64,000 nucleotides of DNA from CADEED01 sp043747875 (GCA_043747875.1 JAYTOI010000034.1:6876-70875), one strand, 5' to 3'. Shown: positions 1-8,942, counted from the stretch's first letter. Numbers and translations are program-made. Notes: generated by a model from the sequence alone, not told the origin.

Positions 1-481
1 CTTGCTGACACAGGGCCACCGGAAAATAGCCTTCGTTGCCTCGCAGCTCGATTCCCGCACGCTCGCGCGCCATCGCGGATATCGCGAACGGCTGAAACGC
101 GCCAAGCTGTACGACCGCAAACGCGAGTTGCTGGTGCCCGACAAATCTTCCGTCGAGCTCGGCGGCGAGCTGCTCGGCCGGTTGCTGAAGCAGGCGCCCG
201 ACGTGGAGGCGATCTTTTTCTGCAACGACGACCTGGCGCAGGGCGCGTTGTTCGAATGCCAGCGCCGGCACATCAGCGTGCCGACCGCACTCGCGGTGTG
301 TGGATTCAACGATCTGCCGGCGTCCGCGTGCACGGTACCCTCGCTCACCACCATCGCCACGCCGCGCTTCGAAATTGGCAGGCAATCCGCGCATATGCTG
401 GCCGAATTGATCCAGGGCCGCGCCGTCGCACGCGCCAAGCTCGACCTGGGTTTCGAGCTCAAGCACCGCGAAAGCACCTGA
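1..481 (+). CDS. LacI/GalR-family transcriptional regulator, C-terminal part (cut by window edge)
   Basis: The frame is open to the left edge, so only the last 160 or so residues are present. They match the periplasmic-binding-protein-like effector domain of LacI-family repressors: a region around 'EAIFFCNDDLAQGALFE' corresponds to the family's conserved 'ai.c.nD..A.G.l' segment, followed by 'GFNDLPASACTVPSLTTIATP', the usual 'GfDd...a...P.LTTv..p' signature (written here only in part). The DNA-binding helix-turn-helix would lie upstream and is not visible. Two matching LacI-type operator sites lie just downstream, in front of a TonB-dependent receptor, so this protein probably controls that receptor and perhaps itself. 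The 'QCRRH' to 'P' spacing resembles GntR/IdnR-type members, but the sugar ligand cannot be told from this part. Confidence 0.85.
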   Translation, partial: LLTQGHRKIAFVASQLDSRTLARHRGYRERLKRAKLYDRKRELLVPDKSSVELGGELLGRLLKQAPDVEAIFFCNDDLAQGALFECQRRHISVPTALAVCGFNDLPASACTVPSLTTIATPRFEIGRQSAHMLAELIQGRAVARAKLDLGFELKHREST

Positions 482-538
482 TTCCCGTCAACTCGGTTTG
501 ACAGGCGCGAACACTTCGGGCAATTCTTGCGGCTCGGG

Positions 539-556
539 AATGTTAGCGCTGTCATC
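539..556. promoter_or_regulatory. LacI-family operator-like site, copy 1
   Basis: The 15-mer TGTTAGCGCTGTCAT begins at 541 and is repeated exactly 75 bp downstream. Its centre AGCGCT is a perfect palindrome and the flanks TGTTA/TGTCA are near-symmetric (the reverse complement begins TGACAGCGCT), the usual shape of LacI-family operators with a central CG. It lies between the LacI-type gene and the TonB-dependent receptor. Confidence 0.6.
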
Positions 557-613
557 AGAACGTCCTCCAAGGGACCGCAGGAGGCACTCAACGGATGCTT
601 TTTTCGGGCGGAC

Positions 614-631
614 GATGTTAGCGCTGTCATC
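614..631. promoter_or_regulatory. LacI-family operator-like site, copy 2
   Basis: Second exact copy of TGTTAGCGCTGTCAT (616-630), 30 bp upstream of the receptor start codon at 661. A repressor bound here would sit between the promoter and the ribosome-binding site. The 75-bp spacing, about seven helical turns, would allow two dimers on the same DNA face or a short loop. Confidence 0.6.
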
Positions 632-660
632 CGGTGTCATCGACAAACACGAGGGGTCCA

Positions 661-3576
661 ATGATCGAGAACAAATGGAAGCGGTACGTGCAGGGCGTGT
701 GCGTGAGCCTGCTGAGCGGGGCGGCCTCGGCCGCCGATAGTCCACCCGCGCCGACGGATGCGGGCGATGAGAACCTGGGAGAAGTCCTGGTGACGGGTTC
801 GCGCATCAATTCTGCGGGATTCACACAGCCGACGCCGACCACCACGCTGGACGAGGCGGATCTGGCCCGGATCGCCGAGCCGAACCTGTTCAACACCATT
901 GCCCAGTTGCCCTCGCTCCAGGGCAGCACCGGCCGCACCACCAGCGTCAACAGCACCAGCAGTGGCATCCAGGGACTGAGCTCCTTTAGCCTGCGCGGAC
1001 TCGGTCCGATCCGCACGCTCACGTTGCTCGACGGCCAGCGCGTGATGCCGGCGAACGTCACCGGCGTGACGGACGTCAGTCAGTTCCCCCAGCTGCTCGT
1101 GAACCGGGTGGACGTGGTCACCGGCGGCGCATCGGCCTCATACGGATCCGATGCCGTCGGCGGCGTCGTCAACTTCATCACCGACAAGAAGTTCGAGGGC
1201 CTCAAGACCAACATCGAAGTCGGCGCCACCACGTATGGCGACGACGAGAACTACACGGCGCAGGTGGCCTGGGGCCGCGGCTTGTTAGGCGACAGGATGC
1301 ACGTCGAGCTCAGCGGCGAGTTCGGCAAGGAAGAAGGCGTCCCGGCATTCGGCTTCGGCCTCGGCCCGGGTCCGAATGGCCGCGACTGGTTTCAATCCCC
1401 CGCTTTCCAGGTGCGTCCGCTCGCGCAGACCAACGACGGCCTGCCGCAGATGAGGGTGATCGAGCACGCGCAGTGGTTCCAGATCGCCAAATTCGGCTTG
1501 ATCACTTCCGGCCCGCTGCAAGGCACCGCGTTCGGCGCGAACGGCGAGCCGTTCCAGTTTCAGTACGGATCGAACGGCGTGCCGACCGGTACGGGCGCGG
1601 TCACCGGCTGCGTCACGCCGTTCTGCGTGGGCGGCGACCTCAGCGGCACGGTGGGCAACGGCACCAGTCTCGCCGCCGAACTACAGCGCGGCGTGGGCTA
1701 CGGCCGCGTCGGCTTCGATCTCAACGACAAGACCGAGATCTACATGACCGCGAACCTCGCAGAGGTGCGGGCGGTGAACACGCCGAATCCGGGCGCGGCG
1801 AAGAACGCCAACCTGACCATCCAGTGCGCGAATCCGTTCGTGCCCGCGTCCATCCGGGCGGCGTGCGTCACCAACGGCATCACGAGCTTTCAGTTCGGCA
1901 CCTCGAACGCCGGGTTTCCGGAATTCATCAACGTGCACCCGACGCGCAAGCAACTGCGGCTGGTGGCGGGCGTCGACGGAAAGTTCGACGCCTTCGGCGG
2001 CGAGTGGTCGTACAACGGCTATTACCAGAACGGCACCAACAACACGGACCTGTTCGTCAAGGACATCTCACTCACGCCGCGCTACAACCAGGCGATCAAC
2101 GCCATTACCGGGCCCAACGGCACGATCGTCTGCGCGGACGCGGCGGCGCGTGCCTCCGGATGCCAGCCGCTCAACATCATCGGCAACGTGACGCCGAGCG
2201 CGGCCGCCCTCGCCTACGTATTGCCGGAGAAAGGCCCGCAGCAGCACACACGCCAGTCGCAGGATGTCGTCAGCTTCAACGTCAGCGGTGAGCCGTTCAA
2301 ATTCTGGGCGGGACCGCTGGCGGTCGCGGCCGGACTCGAATACCGCAAGGAGTCATACGTGGTGCGCGGCGACCCGTACGGCGCCGGCGTGAGTCCGGAA
2401 ACTCCCAACACGGCGGACTACCCGGCGGACCCCGTGCTGAACACGGCGGTCGGCAACAACTGGTATGCCGGCAACTATCACAATGCCGAGGGTGAATACG
2501 ACGTCAAGGAGGCCTACCTCGAGTTCAACATGCCGTTCCTGCAGTCGGAGAGCTGGGGCGACGCCAGCCTCAATATCGCCGGCAGGAAGACCGACTACAG
2601 CACCTCGGGCAGGGTGACGAGTTGGAAGGTCGGCGGCACGTGGAAGACGCCGGTCGACGGATTGATGTTGCGCGCCGTCACCTCGCGGGACGTGCGCGCG
2701 CCCAACCTGAGCGAATTGTTCGCCGCGCAGATCACCACTAACAACACGGTCAACAACAATGGCACGGTCGTCACGGTGCTGCAGCAGACCATCGGCAATA
2801 CCGATCTGCGGCCGGAGATCGCGCGCAATACCGAGATCGGCATCGTGCTGTCGCGGCCGGAGTGGCTGCCGGGGTTCAGCGCGTCGTTCGACTACTACGA
2901 CATCGAAGTGGAGGACGTCATCTCGACGCTGTCGGCGCAGCAGGAAGTGGACCTGTGCAACGCCGGCAACCAGGAGTTCTGCGCCGCGATGCTGCTCACC
3001 AGCCCGCTGCCGAATACCAACTTCGTGCGCGTGCAGGCGTTCAACCTGGCCTCGCTCGCGAACGAGGGCTTCGACATCGAGCTCGTGTATCGCACGGAGT
3101 CCGGTCTCACGCTGCGTGGACTCGCCACGCACACCAAGAGCTTTCTAACTACCCCCGGTGTCATCGGCACAATTCCGGCCCAGGGCGCCGGCGTGAATCT
3201 TGGCAGCACGCCAAACTGGAAAGGGATGGTGTCGGAGACGCTGGAGCGCGGTCGCTACAGCCTGACGTTGACGCAGCGCTGGATCAGCGATGGCGTCTAC
3301 AACAACGAGTGGATCGAATGCCAGACGGGCTGCCCGGTGGCGACCTCCGTGCATCCGACCATCGACGACAACCACATGGAAGGCGCGTTCTATCTGGATT
3401 TCGGCGGGACCTACGAGTTCGCAGACGAGAAGGCCGTGGCGTACTTCAAGGTCGACAACGTGCTCAACGAGGATCCGGCGCCCGCACCGCAGACCAATGT
3501 GGGCTACGGCGCGAATCCATTTCTGTATGACGTGCTCGGCCGGATGTACCGGCTGGGCCTGCGCTACAACTTTTGA
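661..3576 (+). CDS. TonB-dependent outer-membrane receptor
   Basis: A 971-residue protein. The start at ATG 661 is preferred over GTG 634 because GAGGGG lies five bases upstream and a signal peptide begins directly (MIENKWKR, then a hydrophobic stretch ending ASA-A). A short TonB-box-like stretch 'LGEVLVTGSRI' comes next. The plug domain has typical motifs: 'SLRGLGPIRTLTLLDGQRV' and 'VDVVTGGASASYGSDAVGG'. The remainder is a 22-strand barrel ending with the aromatic C-terminus 'GLRYNF'. The type without a CarboxypepD-like N-terminal extension is common among glycan and oligosaccharide receptors of xanthomonads and caulobacters. The upstream LacI regulator and twin operators fit sugar-inducible uptake; the substrate is not evident. 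A strong terminator follows. Confidence 0.93.
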   Translation: MIENKWKRYVQGVCVSLLSGAASAADSPPAPTDAGDENLGEVLVTGSRINSAGFTQPTPTTTLDEADLARIAEPNLFNTIAQLPSLQGSTGRTTSVNSTSSGIQGLSSFSLRGLGPIRTLTLLDGQRVMPANVTGVTDVSQFPQLLVNRVDVVTGGASASYGSDAVGGVVNFITDKKFEGLKTNIEVGATTYGDDENYTAQVAWGRGLLGDRMHVELSGEFGKEEGVPAFGFGLGPGPNGRDWFQSPAFQVRPLAQTNDGLPQMRVIEHAQWFQIAKFGLITSGPLQGTAFGANGEPFQFQYGSNGVPTGTGAVTGCVTPFCVGGDLSGTVGNGTSLAAELQRGVGYGRVGFDLNDKTEIYMTANLAEVRAVNTPNPGAAKNANLTIQCANPFVPASIRAACVTNGITSFQFGTSNAGFPEFINVHPTRKQLRLVAGVDGKFDAFGGEWSYNGYYQNGTNNTDLFVKDISLTPRYNQAINAITGPNGTIVCADAAARASGCQPLNIIGNVTPSAAALAYVLPEKGPQQHTRQSQDVVSFNVSGEPFKFWAGPLAVAAGLEYRKESYVVRGDPYGAGVSPETPNTADYPADPVLNTAVGNNWYAGNYHNAEGEYDVKEAYLEFNMPFLQSESWGDASLNIAGRKTDYSTSGRVTSWKVGGTWKTPVDGLMLRAVTSRDVRAPNLSELFAAQITTNNTVNNNGTVVTVLQQTIGNTDLRPEIARNTEIGIVLSRPEWLPGFSASFDYYDIEVEDVISTLSAQQEVDLCNAGNQEFCAAMLLTSPLPNTNFVRVQAFNLASLANEGFDIELVYRTESGLTLRGLATHTKSFLTTPGVIGTIPAQGAGVNLGSTPNWKGMVSETLERGRYSLTLTQRWISDGVYNNEWIECQTGCPVATSVHPTIDDNHMEGAFYLDFGGTYEFADEKAVAYFKVDNVLNEDPAPAPQTNVGYGANPFLYDVLGRMYRLGLRYNF

Positions 3577-3604
3577 CGACGAGCTGGCTGGGAACGGGAG
3601 TCCA

Positions 3605-3633
3605 GGCGGGTGAGCAATCACCCGCCTTTTTTT
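3605..3633 (+). terminator. Rho-independent terminator after the TonB receptor
   Basis: Perfect 9-bp stem GGCGGGTGA / TCACCCGCC with a GCAA tetraloop, followed at once by seven T. It lies 28 bases after the receptor stop codon. Confidence 0.93.
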
Positions 3634-3890
3634 GGTGTGCGACTTCGCCCATAGACGGATCTCGCATCCGCCTCAGCGCGAACATCCTATCTACCTTGGG
3701 CGGTACTCAAGAAGGACTTGTGCCGCCCGGAGCTGCGGGTTCGCCCTCTTGCATCACCTGAAGCTTCTTGAGCATCGCATCGAACTGCGCGTCGAACTCC
3801 TTCGCATACTCCCGGGCGAGCACGGCACCCGTGAGTTTGTCCTGACGTCGTATCGCTCGCCTCACTGAAAATCGCTCCCTGGAATGTCGT
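3634..3890. other. Intergenic stretch between receptor terminator and accessory gene
   Basis: No gene is supported on the plus strand. The minus strand holds the tail of what looks like a broken reading frame (next entry). No promoter that I would defend is visible, although the start of the following gene (ATG 3891) has no good Shine-Dalgarno sequence. Confidence 0.5.
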
Positions 3891-3913
3891 ATGCCGAACC
3901 CAACCGTTTCCAC
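3707..3913 (-). pseudogene. Possible gene remnant or small ORF (C-terminal fragment)
   Basis: The last 45 or so codons read like a real protein end: a charged amphipathic helix (residues near 'REYAKEFDAQFDAML') and a Gly/Pro/Ser-rich tail, with G/C at most third positions as in neighbouring genes. The first 20 residues ('METVGFGIRHSRERF') look random and overlap the start of the AT-richer gene that begins at 3891 on the other strand. The simplest reading is a 3' remnant of an ancestral gene cut when the 3891-4967 segment arrived. A genuine 68-residue small protein with a GTG start cannot be excluded. I do not recognise the family. Confidence 0.3.
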
Positions 3914-4967
3914 CCGTCACGCCCTCATCGCGGAGCTCATTCGCCTAGAGCCGTCGCTTGCGAACGCTAGCCTTCAGGGGCTACCGGACTGCGCGATCGA
4001 ACTCGATACTCCTATCACCTACTGCATAGCGAACGACGCCCATTTGCGCGCGATGACTGCACGTGTTCTTGGTCGGCTAAATCGCGATTGCGGCGCCGAC
4101 GCCAAGTTGCTCACGGTACTCTTTCACAATCTCACCTCAGAAAAAACGTCGGCAGGCTATCTATCTCAGTTACAGGGCTACGACTGGCTGCTTGCGGAAG
4201 GCGTGAAGTTTGCGCCAGAAACAGATACCGCTGACAATCTGCGCGGTGTGAACATCGCGTTGGATGGTCGAATCGACACTCCTGCCGGCCCAGTCTATTT
4301 CGATATCAAATCGATCGGTTTCGAGCCTGAACTGCGCGCGATTCTTTCCTCCCGGCTCGAGGAAGCGCTGCCTGGCCACATCATCAGCATCGATGGGCCT
4401 GCAGATCACTCGGTGGATGCCATACGTGAGAAGACGTTCGGTCACCTCAGGCAACTCATCGCGATGCTTCAGACCAATACGCTCGCGGACATTCCCGAAT
4501 TGGGCTGGACGATTCGAAAATCTCTGAGGAAGCCTGGCGTTTATGCAAGCGAAGCTTCCTATTCGCCAACCGCATTTGCGCAAGCCAACCGAGATGCTCC
4601 TTTGAGATTCGCCTCGCAATTCACGACGAATTCAGCGTACGTCTTGATGTTCGTCCCGCCAGACGGCATCGGTAGCTCCCCATACAAGCGAAACATCTTC
4701 GGGCTTGGCGAAAGCCTGATGACGGGGATTGCGGAGCATCTCTTTGGCGCCGCTCGACACGATCAGTCCCGTGCCGATTTCTTTGATTGTTCACTCGCCC
4801 AAACAATCACAGTGGCGAACGCAGTAGAGATGTTGTCGGGAATCGCCATGATTTCGCCTCAGGCCAAACTGGCTGAGTTGCACCTGAACGGAAAGGCGCG
4901 ATTCCCATGGAGCCGTCGGGACGCATCGAACATTGGTGAGGGGTGGAATGTGCACCTCCATCCCTGA
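3891..4967 (+). CDS. Accessory protein of unknown function with PD-(D/E)XK-like motif
   Basis: 358 residues, no signal peptide or membrane segment. I do not recognise the family by name. Residues 124-141 read 'LDGRIDTPAGPVYFDIKS': D125, then D138-I-K140 after a beta-hairpin-like stretch, with an acidic residue (E103) upstream. This is the spacing of the E...D...(D/E)XK active site of restriction-endonuclease-fold nucleases. Codon use is clearly more AT-rich than the neighbours (many T/A third positions such as gct, ctt, gaa, tct), and the gene is flanked by a likely gene remnant. Both suggest horizontal acquisition. A stand-alone nuclease of a defence or mobile element is the best guess; a non-catalytic role is possible. 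The start is the first ATG; no other start gives a better ribosome-binding site. Confidence 0.55.
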   Translation: MPNPTVSTRHALIAELIRLEPSLANASLQGLPDCAIELDTPITYCIANDAHLRAMTARVLGRLNRDCGADAKLLTVLFHNLTSEKTSAGYLSQLQGYDWLLAEGVKFAPETDTADNLRGVNIALDGRIDTPAGPVYFDIKSIGFEPELRAILSSRLEEALPGHIISIDGPADHSVDAIREKTFGHLRQLIAMLQTNTLADIPELGWTIRKSLRKPGVYASEASYSPTAFAQANRDAPLRFASQFTTNSAYVLMFVPPDGIGSSPYKRNIFGLGESLMTGIAEHLFGAARHDQSRADFFDCSLAQTITVANAVEMLSGIAMISPQAKLAELHLNGKARFPWSRRDASNIGEGWNVHLHP

Positions 4968-5052
4968 AGCTAATTGATTTTCGATGTCGAATTCTGTTGC
5001 CGCCGTTCGACGACCTGCTGAGCCCCACGAAACTCAGCCAGGAGCCACCGTC

Positions 5053-5718
5053 ATGCGCAGCTCAGCCACCCGTATCCCATTCGCCGTCTCCCTGCTGGCC
5101 CTGGCTGCCGCGGCGCACGCCGCCGATTCCGTGCCCGTGCCATCCAGCGCGCCGGTGCCGAAGGGCGCGTACGAGATCGACAAGTCCCACACCAGTCTGC
5201 TGTTCCGCGTGAGCCACATGGGCTTCTCGGAATTCACCGGCCGCTTCACGCGCCTCGACGCGCAACTCGCATTCGATCCGGCGCGGCTCGGCTCTTCGAG
5301 CGTGAACGTCACCATCGACCCGAAGTCGATCGCCTCCGACAACGCACCCGACGGTTTTCTCGACATCCTCACGGGCGAGCAGTTTCTGAACGCCGCGAAG
5401 TATCCGGAAATGAAGTTCGTCTCGCGCGCGGTCGAGGCCGTCGATGCCCACAAGTTCCGCATCCGCGGCGATCTCACGCTGAATGGAGTGACGCGGCCGC
5501 TGGTGCTCGAAGCGCGCTACAACGGCGGCTATGCGGGCCACCCGTACGATCCGCGGGCACGCATCGGCTTCTCCGCGCGCGGCACGCTCAAGCGCTCGGA
5601 CTTCGGCGTGTCGATGGGCATTCCGACGGCCGCCAGCCCTCTGGGAGTGGGCGATGAAGTGCAGGTGCAGCTCGAAACGGAGTTCTCCGGCCCGGCGCTC
5701 GGAGGCGCGCAGAGGTAG
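5053..5718 (+). CDS. YceI-family periplasmic lipid-binding protein
   Basis: 221 residues. ATG 5053 is preferred over the upstream in-frame ATG 4984 because GGAG lies eight bases before it and a classical signal peptide follows (MRSSATRIPFAVSLLALAAAAHA, cleavage after AHA). The mature part is the YceI lipocalin-like barrel: 'YEIDKSHTSLLFRVSHMGFSEFTGRF' motif region near residues 37-62, 'FLNAAKYPEMKFVS' and 'GDLTLNGVTRPL' in the family order. YceI proteins bind isoprenoid or fatty-acid-like molecules in the periplasm. The gene is followed by two GGGG/CCCC palindromic repeats and has no clear operon partner. Confidence 0.93.
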   Translation: MRSSATRIPFAVSLLALAAAAHAADSVPVPSSAPVPKGAYEIDKSHTSLLFRVSHMGFSEFTGRFTRLDAQLAFDPARLGSSSVNVTIDPKSIASDNAPDGFLDILTGEQFLNAAKYPEMKFVSRAVEAVDAHKFRIRGDLTLNGVTRPLVLEARYNGGYAGHPYDPRARIGFSARGTLKRSDFGVSMGIPTAASPLGVGDEVQVQLETEFSGPALGGAQR

Positions 5719-5742
5719 GGGAGGCTCGGCACCTTTTCCGGG

Positions 5743-5761
5743 TTTGGGGCCACTCCCCAAA
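5743..5761. repeat. GGGG/CCCC palindromic repeat
   Basis: TTTGGGG, a five-base spacer, then CCCCAAA. It is the first of a family of short palindromes built around GGGGACA...TCCCC that recur at 5799, 10201, 10230, 12061 and 12650. All are in intergenic DNA or touch stop codons, as REP-like elements do. Confidence 0.6.
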
Positions 5762-5798
5762 TGCCGCGCGGTGCTGGACCGCAAACACGGACGCAGGA

Positions 5799-5818
5799 TT
5801 TGGGGACAGTCCCCATTT
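5799..5818. repeat. GGGGACA palindromic repeat
   Basis: TTTGGGGACAGTCCCCATTT, with the 15-base core TGGGGACAGTCCCCA a near-perfect palindrome. It lies 38 bases after the preceding element and 54 bases before the sensor-kinase start. Confidence 0.65.
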
Positions 5819-5871
5819 CCCGGTTGCCACATCGGCGGTGTGGTGAGCGGCGTCCCCTCTACAATCGCGCG

Positions 5872-6945
5872 GTGAACAGCGCCGCTTCCCGGCCACCCGA
5901 CTCCGACCGCGCCCTCTTCGGCCTCTGGGCCCTCTTCTGGCTGCTGATGGCCGTGGTCGCAGTCGAGGACCACCGCGGTGACACCGGCGTTCGCTGGTGG
6001 GAACCGCTCCTGTGGGAAGGCAGCTCCGCCCTCGCCGCCACGCTCTGGCTGCTCGCCGAACGGCGCGCCGCGCGACGCTGGAAGGCGCTGCTCGACCGGC
6101 CCGCGCGCTGGTTCGGCAAACATCTTCTATGGCTGCCGCTGGTTGCCGCCAGTTTCGTCGTCGCCATCTACTCCATCCGCCACGGCGTCTACGCGCTCAC
6201 CTCTGAAATCTACGAGCACCCCTCCTGGCCGTTCCTGTTTTTCTACGAGACGGTCAAGGTGCTGCTGTTCGCCACACTGTGGGTGTGCATCGCCTTCGGC
6301 CTCGAGAGCTTCGCGCAATGGCGCAGCGAGCGCGAGCGCCTGCTGGTGCTGCAGAAGCACCTCGCCGAGTCGCAGCTCGAACGCCTGCGCGCGCAACTCC
6401 AGCCGCATTTCCTGTTCAACACCCTCAACACGATCTCCTCGCTCATGCAGGTGGACGTCGCGCGCGCGGACCGCCTGCTGACCCGGCTCGCCGACCTGCT
6501 GCGCGCCAGCCTCACTGCCGGCACGCGCCCAACTACTTCGCTGCGCGACGAGCTCGAGTTGTTGAAGCTCTACGCGTCCATCATGCAGGAGCGCTTCACG
6601 GACCGCGTCGCGCTCGACTGGGACATCGCGGACGACACGCTCGCGGCGTCCGTACCGACCATGCTGCTGCAGCCGCTGCTCGAGAACGCCTACAAACACG
6701 GCGTCGAGCGCGCCAGCGATGCCGTGCGCATCCGACTCACCACGCGGCACGAAGCAGACGCGCTGCACATCACCATCCACAACTCCGGCACGCTCGGCAC
6801 GCGCACGGCACCCGGCATCGGCCTCGCGAACTGCCGCGAGCGCCTCGCGCTGGTATACGGCGCGCGCGCCACCCTCGAGCTGTCGGGCGACGCCGCCGGC
6901 GTCACCGCCGCAGTGCGCCTGCCGTTCGGGCGGCACGCGCCATGA
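5872..6945 (+). CDS. LytS-type sensor histidine kinase (His_kinase/GHKL)
   Basis: 357 residues from a GTG start; upstream in-frame codons lie in the repeat region. Four predicted membrane helices fill residues 10-145, then a short coiled coil and the His_kinase domain with 'LQPHFLFNTLNT' (phosphoacceptor H179), followed by the GHKL ATP-binding fold with N-box 'LLQPLLENAYKHGV' and G-box 'GIGLANCRERL'. This is the LytS/YehU/AlgZ class, which pairs with LytTR response regulators. The stop codon overlaps the start of such a regulator (ATGA), so the two are translationally coupled and form a two-component system. The signal is unknown. Confidence 0.92.
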   Translation: MNSAASRPPDSDRALFGLWALFWLLMAVVAVEDHRGDTGVRWWEPLLWEGSSALAATLWLLAERRAARRWKALLDRPARWFGKHLLWLPLVAASFVVAIYSIRHGVYALTSEIYEHPSWPFLFFYETVKVLLFATLWVCIAFGLESFAQWRSERERLLVLQKHLAESQLERLRAQLQPHFLFNTLNTISSLMQVDVARADRLLTRLADLLRASLTAGTRPTTSLRDELELLKLYASIMQERFTDRVALDWDIADDTLAASVPTMLLQPLLENAYKHGVERASDAVRIRLTTRHEADALHITIHNSGTLGTRTAPGIGLANCRERLALVYGARATLELSGDAAGVTAAVRLPFGRHAP

Positions 6946-7685
6946 TCCGCGCGCTGGTCGCCGAGGACGAGGCCCCGGCCCGCGACAAACTGCGTCGCTG
7001 GCTCGACGCGCACGACGACGTCGAAGTGGTCGCCGAAGCTGCGGACGGCCTGGCGGCGGCGTCGGCCATTGCCGCCCTGAGCCCCGACGTCGCATTCCTC
7101 GACATCCAGATGCCCGGCATGAGCGGTCTGGAGGTGGCGGCGCAGCTCGAGCCTGCGTTGGCGCCATTGATCGTCTTCGTCACCGCCTTCGACGAGCACG
7201 CCATCAAGGCGTTCGACCTGAACGCGATTGACTATCTACTCAAACCCTACGACCGCGACCGCCTCGACAAGACGCTGCAGCGCTTGCGCGAACGGCGCGC
7301 CGGCGTGTCGGCCGGGCCAGGCGCCGCCGTGACCGCGGCGCGCACGCAGCTCGGCAACAGCGAGCGCCTGCTCATACCCCAGGGCGAGACGCTGCAGTTG
7401 ATGGACGCGGCGCTCATCCACTGGCTGGAGGCCGACGACAACTACGTGCACGTGCATACCGCGCAATCCCGCCACATGATCCGGCGCACGCTGACCGACC
7501 TGCTCGCGCAGCTCGGCGAGCAGCGCTTCGTGCGCATCCACAAGTCGGCGGCCGTGAACCTCGCCGAGGTGCAATCGCTGTCGCCGCTGTTCAAGGGCGA
7601 CTACGACATCACTTTGCGCAGCGGCGCGACGCTGCGCCTCAGCCGCCGCTACAAGGACGCACTGTTCGCCCGCATGGGCCGCTGA
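6942..7685 (+). CDS. LytR/AlgR-type response regulator (REC-LytTR)
   Basis: 247 residues. An N-terminal receiver domain has the acidic pair E10/D11, phosphoacceptor D54 in 'FLDIQMPGMSG', a switch threonine in 'VTAFDEHA' and lysine in 'LLKPYD'. A C-terminal LytTR DNA-binding domain follows ('LIHWLEADDNYVHVHT' to 'LSRRYKDALFARM'). It overlaps the kinase gene by four bases, so it is the cognate partner. LytTR regulators bind paired direct repeats; no candidate site was identified. Confidence 0.93.
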   Translation: MIRALVAEDEAPARDKLRRWLDAHDDVEVVAEAADGLAAASAIAALSPDVAFLDIQMPGMSGLEVAAQLEPALAPLIVFVTAFDEHAIKAFDLNAIDYLLKPYDRDRLDKTLQRLRERRAGVSAGPGAAVTAARTQLGNSERLLIPQGETLQLMDAALIHWLEADDNYVHVHTAQSRHMIRRTLTDLLAQLGEQRFVRIHKSAAVNLAEVQSLSPLFKGDYDITLRSGATLRLSRRYKDALFARMGR

Positions 7686-7778
7686 CGCTCCGCCCCTCCC
7701 CACGTCCCGCTCGCCACATTACGGTCGCCGCGCGCACGCCACTCCCCGAAGCTGTCGGCATCGAAATGGGAGATCGAC

Positions 7779-8942
7779 ATGACCGCAGCACCGAACGTCC
7801 GCTACGACTTCCTCGACTGGCTGCGCGTCCTCGCGATCTTCGTACTGCTGTTCTTCCACACCGGCATGTTGTTCGTCGGCTGGGGCTGGCACATCACCAA
7901 CCCCGAAGCCATTCCCGCGCTGCAACTGCCGATGGACCTCGCGCATCGCCTGCGCATGCCGCTGCTGTTCGTCATCGCGGGCGCCGGCATGTGGTTCGCA
8001 CTGCAACGGCGCAGCGGCGCTGCTTTCACGCGCGAGCGCACACTGCGGCTGCTGCTGCCGGCGGCAGCCGGCATGTTCCTCATCGTCCCGCCGCAGGTGT
8101 ACATCGAGCGCCTGGCGCACGGCGAGTGGAGCAGCGGCTACTTCGCGTTCCTCACGCAGCGCGTGTTCCAGTTCCAGCCCTACCCCGCAGGCGATTTCAG
8201 CTGGCACCACCTGTGGTTCATCGTCTATCTATACGCGTACGTGCTGCTGCTGCTGCCGATCATGCTGTGGTGGCGCCGTGCGCGGCCGCGGCTGCGGGCC
8301 GGCGCCTGGCTGTTCGCGCTCGCCGTGCCTCTGGGCATCAACGAGAGCCTGCTCAAACCGCATTTTCCCGAAAGCCACGACCTGGTGAGCGACTGGTACG
8401 TCTTCAACCACTATCTACTGCTCACGGTCTACGGCGTACTGCTCGCCGCCTGCGAAGGCGCGTGGCTCTTCCTCGAGCGCGTGCGCCACCGCGCGCTGGC
8501 GTCGGCATTGACGATCACGCTCGGCGGCCTGGCGCTCATCGAGCTCGGCGTGATCGCACGCGGCACTGCCGTGGACTCCGTCTTCGCCAACGTCTTCACC
8601 TGGACCTGGCTCATGGTGTTTCTCGGCTACGGGCGCCGGCACCTGAGTTTCAGCAATGGCCTGCTTTCCTGGGCACGCGACGCCAGCTATCCGGCTTACA
8701 TCCTGCATCAGACCGTCATCATCGTGATCGCGTACTTCGTCATCCGGCTGCCGTGGACTCCAGGCACGAAATACTGGGTGGTATTGATCGGCACGCTGGT
8801 CGGCTGCGTGGCTCTGTACGAATATGTATTAAGGAGAGTGCGGCCGCTGCGCGTGCTGTTCGGCATGAAGACGGGCATCGCGTCCCCGGCTTCCACATCG
8901 GGCAAAACCTCCAATATCATAGGACCCGCACCGACAGGCTGA
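7779..8942 (+). CDS. Acyltransferase family 3 membrane protein
   Basis: 387 residues with about ten membrane helices. The start 'YDFLDWLRVLAIFVLLFFHTGMLF' contains the family's R-x10-H arrangement (R near 15, catalytic-type H near 26). 'SYPAYILHQTVIIVIAYFVI' near the end is the conserved last motif ('..YllH..vi'). Such proteins transfer acyl groups, for example succinyl or acetyl, from the cytoplasm to glycans at the inner membrane; MdoC/OpgC is the best-known relative. The acceptor is not evident. An outer-membrane barrel gene follows 84 bases later. Confidence 0.87.
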   Translation: MTAAPNVRYDFLDWLRVLAIFVLLFFHTGMLFVGWGWHITNPEAIPALQLPMDLAHRLRMPLLFVIAGAGMWFALQRRSGAAFTRERTLRLLLPAAAGMFLIVPPQVYIERLAHGEWSSGYFAFLTQRVFQFQPYPAGDFSWHHLWFIVYLYAYVLLLLPIMLWWRRARPRLRAGAWLFALAVPLGINESLLKPHFPESHDLVSDWYVFNHYLLLTVYGVLLAACEGAWLFLERVRHRALASALTITLGGLALIELGVIARGTAVDSVFANVFTWTWLMVFLGYGRRHLSFSNGLLSWARDASYPAYILHQTVIIVIAYFVIRLPWTPGTKYWVVLIGTLVGCVALYEYVLRRVRPLRVLFGMKTGIASPASTSGKTSNIIGPAPTG

